Shown here piece after piece: positions 62,853 to 64,000 of a stretch of 64,000 nucleotides of DNA; the stretch's first letter is position 1; each line of letters begins with the position of its first letter. A model generated the notes under the pieces. The model searched no databases. It worked only from the letters and a program-made list of their open reading frames with translations, and was not told the DNA's origin. Origin of the DNA: CAZKWG01 sp964615375 (lineage in GTDB: Bacteria > Myxococcota_A > UBA796 > CAZKWG01); NCBI GenBank assembly GCA_964615375.1, contig CAZTOW010000052.1:1-64000 (forward strand), given 5' to 3'. A program made the position numbers and the translations under genes.

Positions 62853-64000
62853 CTCTGTCGGCGCCCACGGCCGCCTCGATGTCGGCGATCTCCTTGGGGA
62901 TGCTCGCCGTCAGGATCTCGGGCGCGCCCTCGGTGATCAGCACGTCGTCCTCGATGCGCACGCCCAGCCCGCGGAAGCGCTCGGGGGCGTCCGGGTCGTC
63001 GGGGCGCACGTAGAGGCCGGGCTCGATGGTGAGGACGTTGCCGGGGGCGAAGGGGCGGCTGGTGCCGGCGCGGGTGTAGGCGCCGACGTCGTGGACGTCC
63101 ATGCCCAGCCAGTGGCCGAGCCCGTGCGGGAAGTACTTCTTGTGCTTCTTGTCGGCGATGAGCTGGTCGGGCTCGCCCGCGAGGAGCCCGATGCGCACCA
63201 TCCCCTCCGTCAGCATCCGGTTGCAGAGGTCGCCGAGCTCCTTCCAGCTCGCCCCGGGGCGGCTGGCCTCCACGCAGGCCTTCTGGCAGTCCAGGACGAC
63301 CTCGTAGAGCTCGCGCTGGGCGTCGGTGAAGCGCCCGCTGACCGGCCAGGTTCGGGTGACGTCGGCGGTGTAGAGGCCGTACTCGCAGCCGGCGTCCACG
63401 CAGACCAGCTCGCCCTCCCGGAGCGGCTCCTGGTTGGAGCGGTAGTGGAGGATCGTGGCGTTGGCCCCCCCGCCCACGATGGTCTCGTAGCCGGGCCCCA
63501 CGCCGCCGCGGGCGCGGAAGGTGTGGTCGATCCTCGCCTCCAGCTCGTACTCGTGGACGCCCGGGCGGGTCATCGCCATGGCGGCGAGGTGCGCCTCGGC
63601 CGTGATCGCCGCGGCCTGACGGAGCAGCTCGAGCTCGTCGGGGGTCTTGGTCAGGCGGAGCTCGTGCAGCAGGCGCTCGGGATCGACGAAGGTGTCCGGC
63701 GTGTCCTGCCAGGTCTCGCGACGCGCCTTGCGCGCCGCCACCTGCACCGCGTGACGCACCGTGCGGTCGCGGGCGGCGTCCTCGGCGAAGCGGTAGTGCA
63801 GCACGCGGTAGCCCAGCAGCAGGTCGGGGAGCTGCTTGCCGAGCTCCTCGATGCTCCACGCCGCGTCCGCGCCGTAGCGCTCCTTCGCCCCCTCCGGGCC
63901 CGGCCGCAGCCCGTCCCAGATCTCCTTCTCCGGGTCCCTGGGCTGCACGAACATCACGAAGGGCTTGTCCGAGCCCGCCCGGATGAGCAGGGCGACCTCG
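62845..64000 (-). CDS. pepP: Xaa-Pro aminopeptidase (5'-truncated by window edge)
   Basis: At least 385 residues; the frame runs off the right edge, so the true N-terminus is outside (visible beginning EVALLIRAGSDKPFVMFVQPRDP belongs to the N-terminal domain, not the start). The C-terminal pita-bread domain has all dinuclear metal ligands: Asp in CVDAGCEYGLYTADVTRTW (two), His in FPHGLGHWLGMDVHD, Glu in IEPGLYV and Glu in RIEDDVLIT. It removes N-terminal residues preceding proline in the cytoplasm. A start at 63957 is possible by codon but would cut the conserved fold. Confidence 0.93.
   Translation of the reverse strand, partial: EVALLIRAGSDKPFVMFVQPRDPEKEIWDGLRPGPEGAKERYGADAAWSIEELGKQLPDLLLGYRVLHYRFAEDAARDRTVRHAVQVAARKARRETWQDTPDTFVDPERLLHELRLTKTPDELELLRQAAAITAEAHLAAMAMTRPGVHEYELEARIDHTFRARGGVGPGYETIVGGGANATILHYRSNQEPLREGELVCVDAGCEYGLYTADVTRTWPVSGRFTDAQRELYEVVLDCQKACVEASRPGASWKELGDLCNRMLTEGMVRIGLLAGEPDQLIADKKHKKYFPHGLGHWLGMDVHDVGAYTRAGTSRPFAPGNVLTIEPGLYVRPDDPDAPERFRGLGVRIEDDVLITEGAPEILTASIPKEIADIEAAVGADRAV

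Overview
The window is very GC-rich (about 70% by eye) and gene-dense on both strands, with no tRNA, rRNA or CRISPR array visible and no intergenic stretch longer than about 210 bases. It looks like a chromosomal piece of a Myxococcota-type (former deltaproteobacterial) organism. Two secreted proteins end in MYXO-CTERM-like tails (Cys motif, one hydrophobic helix, Arg cluster). There are many lipoproteins with low-complexity acidic or Thr/Glu/Asp-Gly linkers, a CHAT protease, Ser/Thr kinase and PP2C phosphatases, and two very large STAND-NTPase/cyclase-domain proteins. The genus cannot be fixed from the sequence alone.

Layout. 145-4768 (minus): an exported four-gene cluster of a lipoprotein cytochrome c, a Tyr-rich acidic lipoprotein, a DUF1549 lipoprotein and a Tat-exported DUF1501 protein. 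4826-9996 (plus): a membrane-fused spermidine synthase-like protein and a 974-residue CHAT-domain protease. 9935-14487 (minus): TyrRS translationally coupled to a secreted subtilase with FG-GAP-type repeats. 14643-23263 (plus): a CAP/SCP protein; a two-gene molybdopterin iron-sulfur oxidoreductase (catalytic subunit plus fused ferredoxin/NrfD-like anchor); a tail-anchored PP2C; a PHA-granule-family protein; a DUF4345 protein; a phosphoesterase.

23278-28910 (minus) reads as an accessory island with visibly lower GC at both ends. It holds a wHTH-like protein, a small antitoxin-like protein and a PIN RNase behind a palindromic operator, a YiiX-type papain-like amidase, a 2OG-Fe(II) oxygenase, and an overlapping DUF262 / HipA-kinase pair. 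Divergent from it is a 1907-residue tandem (double) UvrA at 29027-34750. 34668-41689 (minus): DUF2254 protein, two paralogous repeat-linker lipoproteins, a heterodimeric-type ABC exporter and a retropepsin-like protein. 41802-53659: alpha/beta hydrolase, queG/trxB divergon, beta-lactamase-family hydrolase, lipoprotein with an SD-sequestering hairpin, lipocalin, Ser/Thr kinase + adenosine deaminase, adhesin-like protein, LOG-family protein, MATE transporter.

53675-60703 is the most striking region. A PP2C phosphatase fused to a degenerate cyclic-nucleotide-binding domain is followed by two adjacent class III cyclase-STAND-helical-repeat proteins whose cyclase domains are degenerate in complementary ways: one keeps the two metal aspartates, the other keeps the purine- and transition-state-binding residues. 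Together they would make one complete active site, as in the C1/C2 halves of animal adenylyl cyclase. 60723-62803 then holds a Fur-box-controlled FMN-binding flavoprotein, its ApbE flavin transferase and a His-rich 4-TM protein. A 5'-truncated Xaa-Pro aminopeptidase closes the window.
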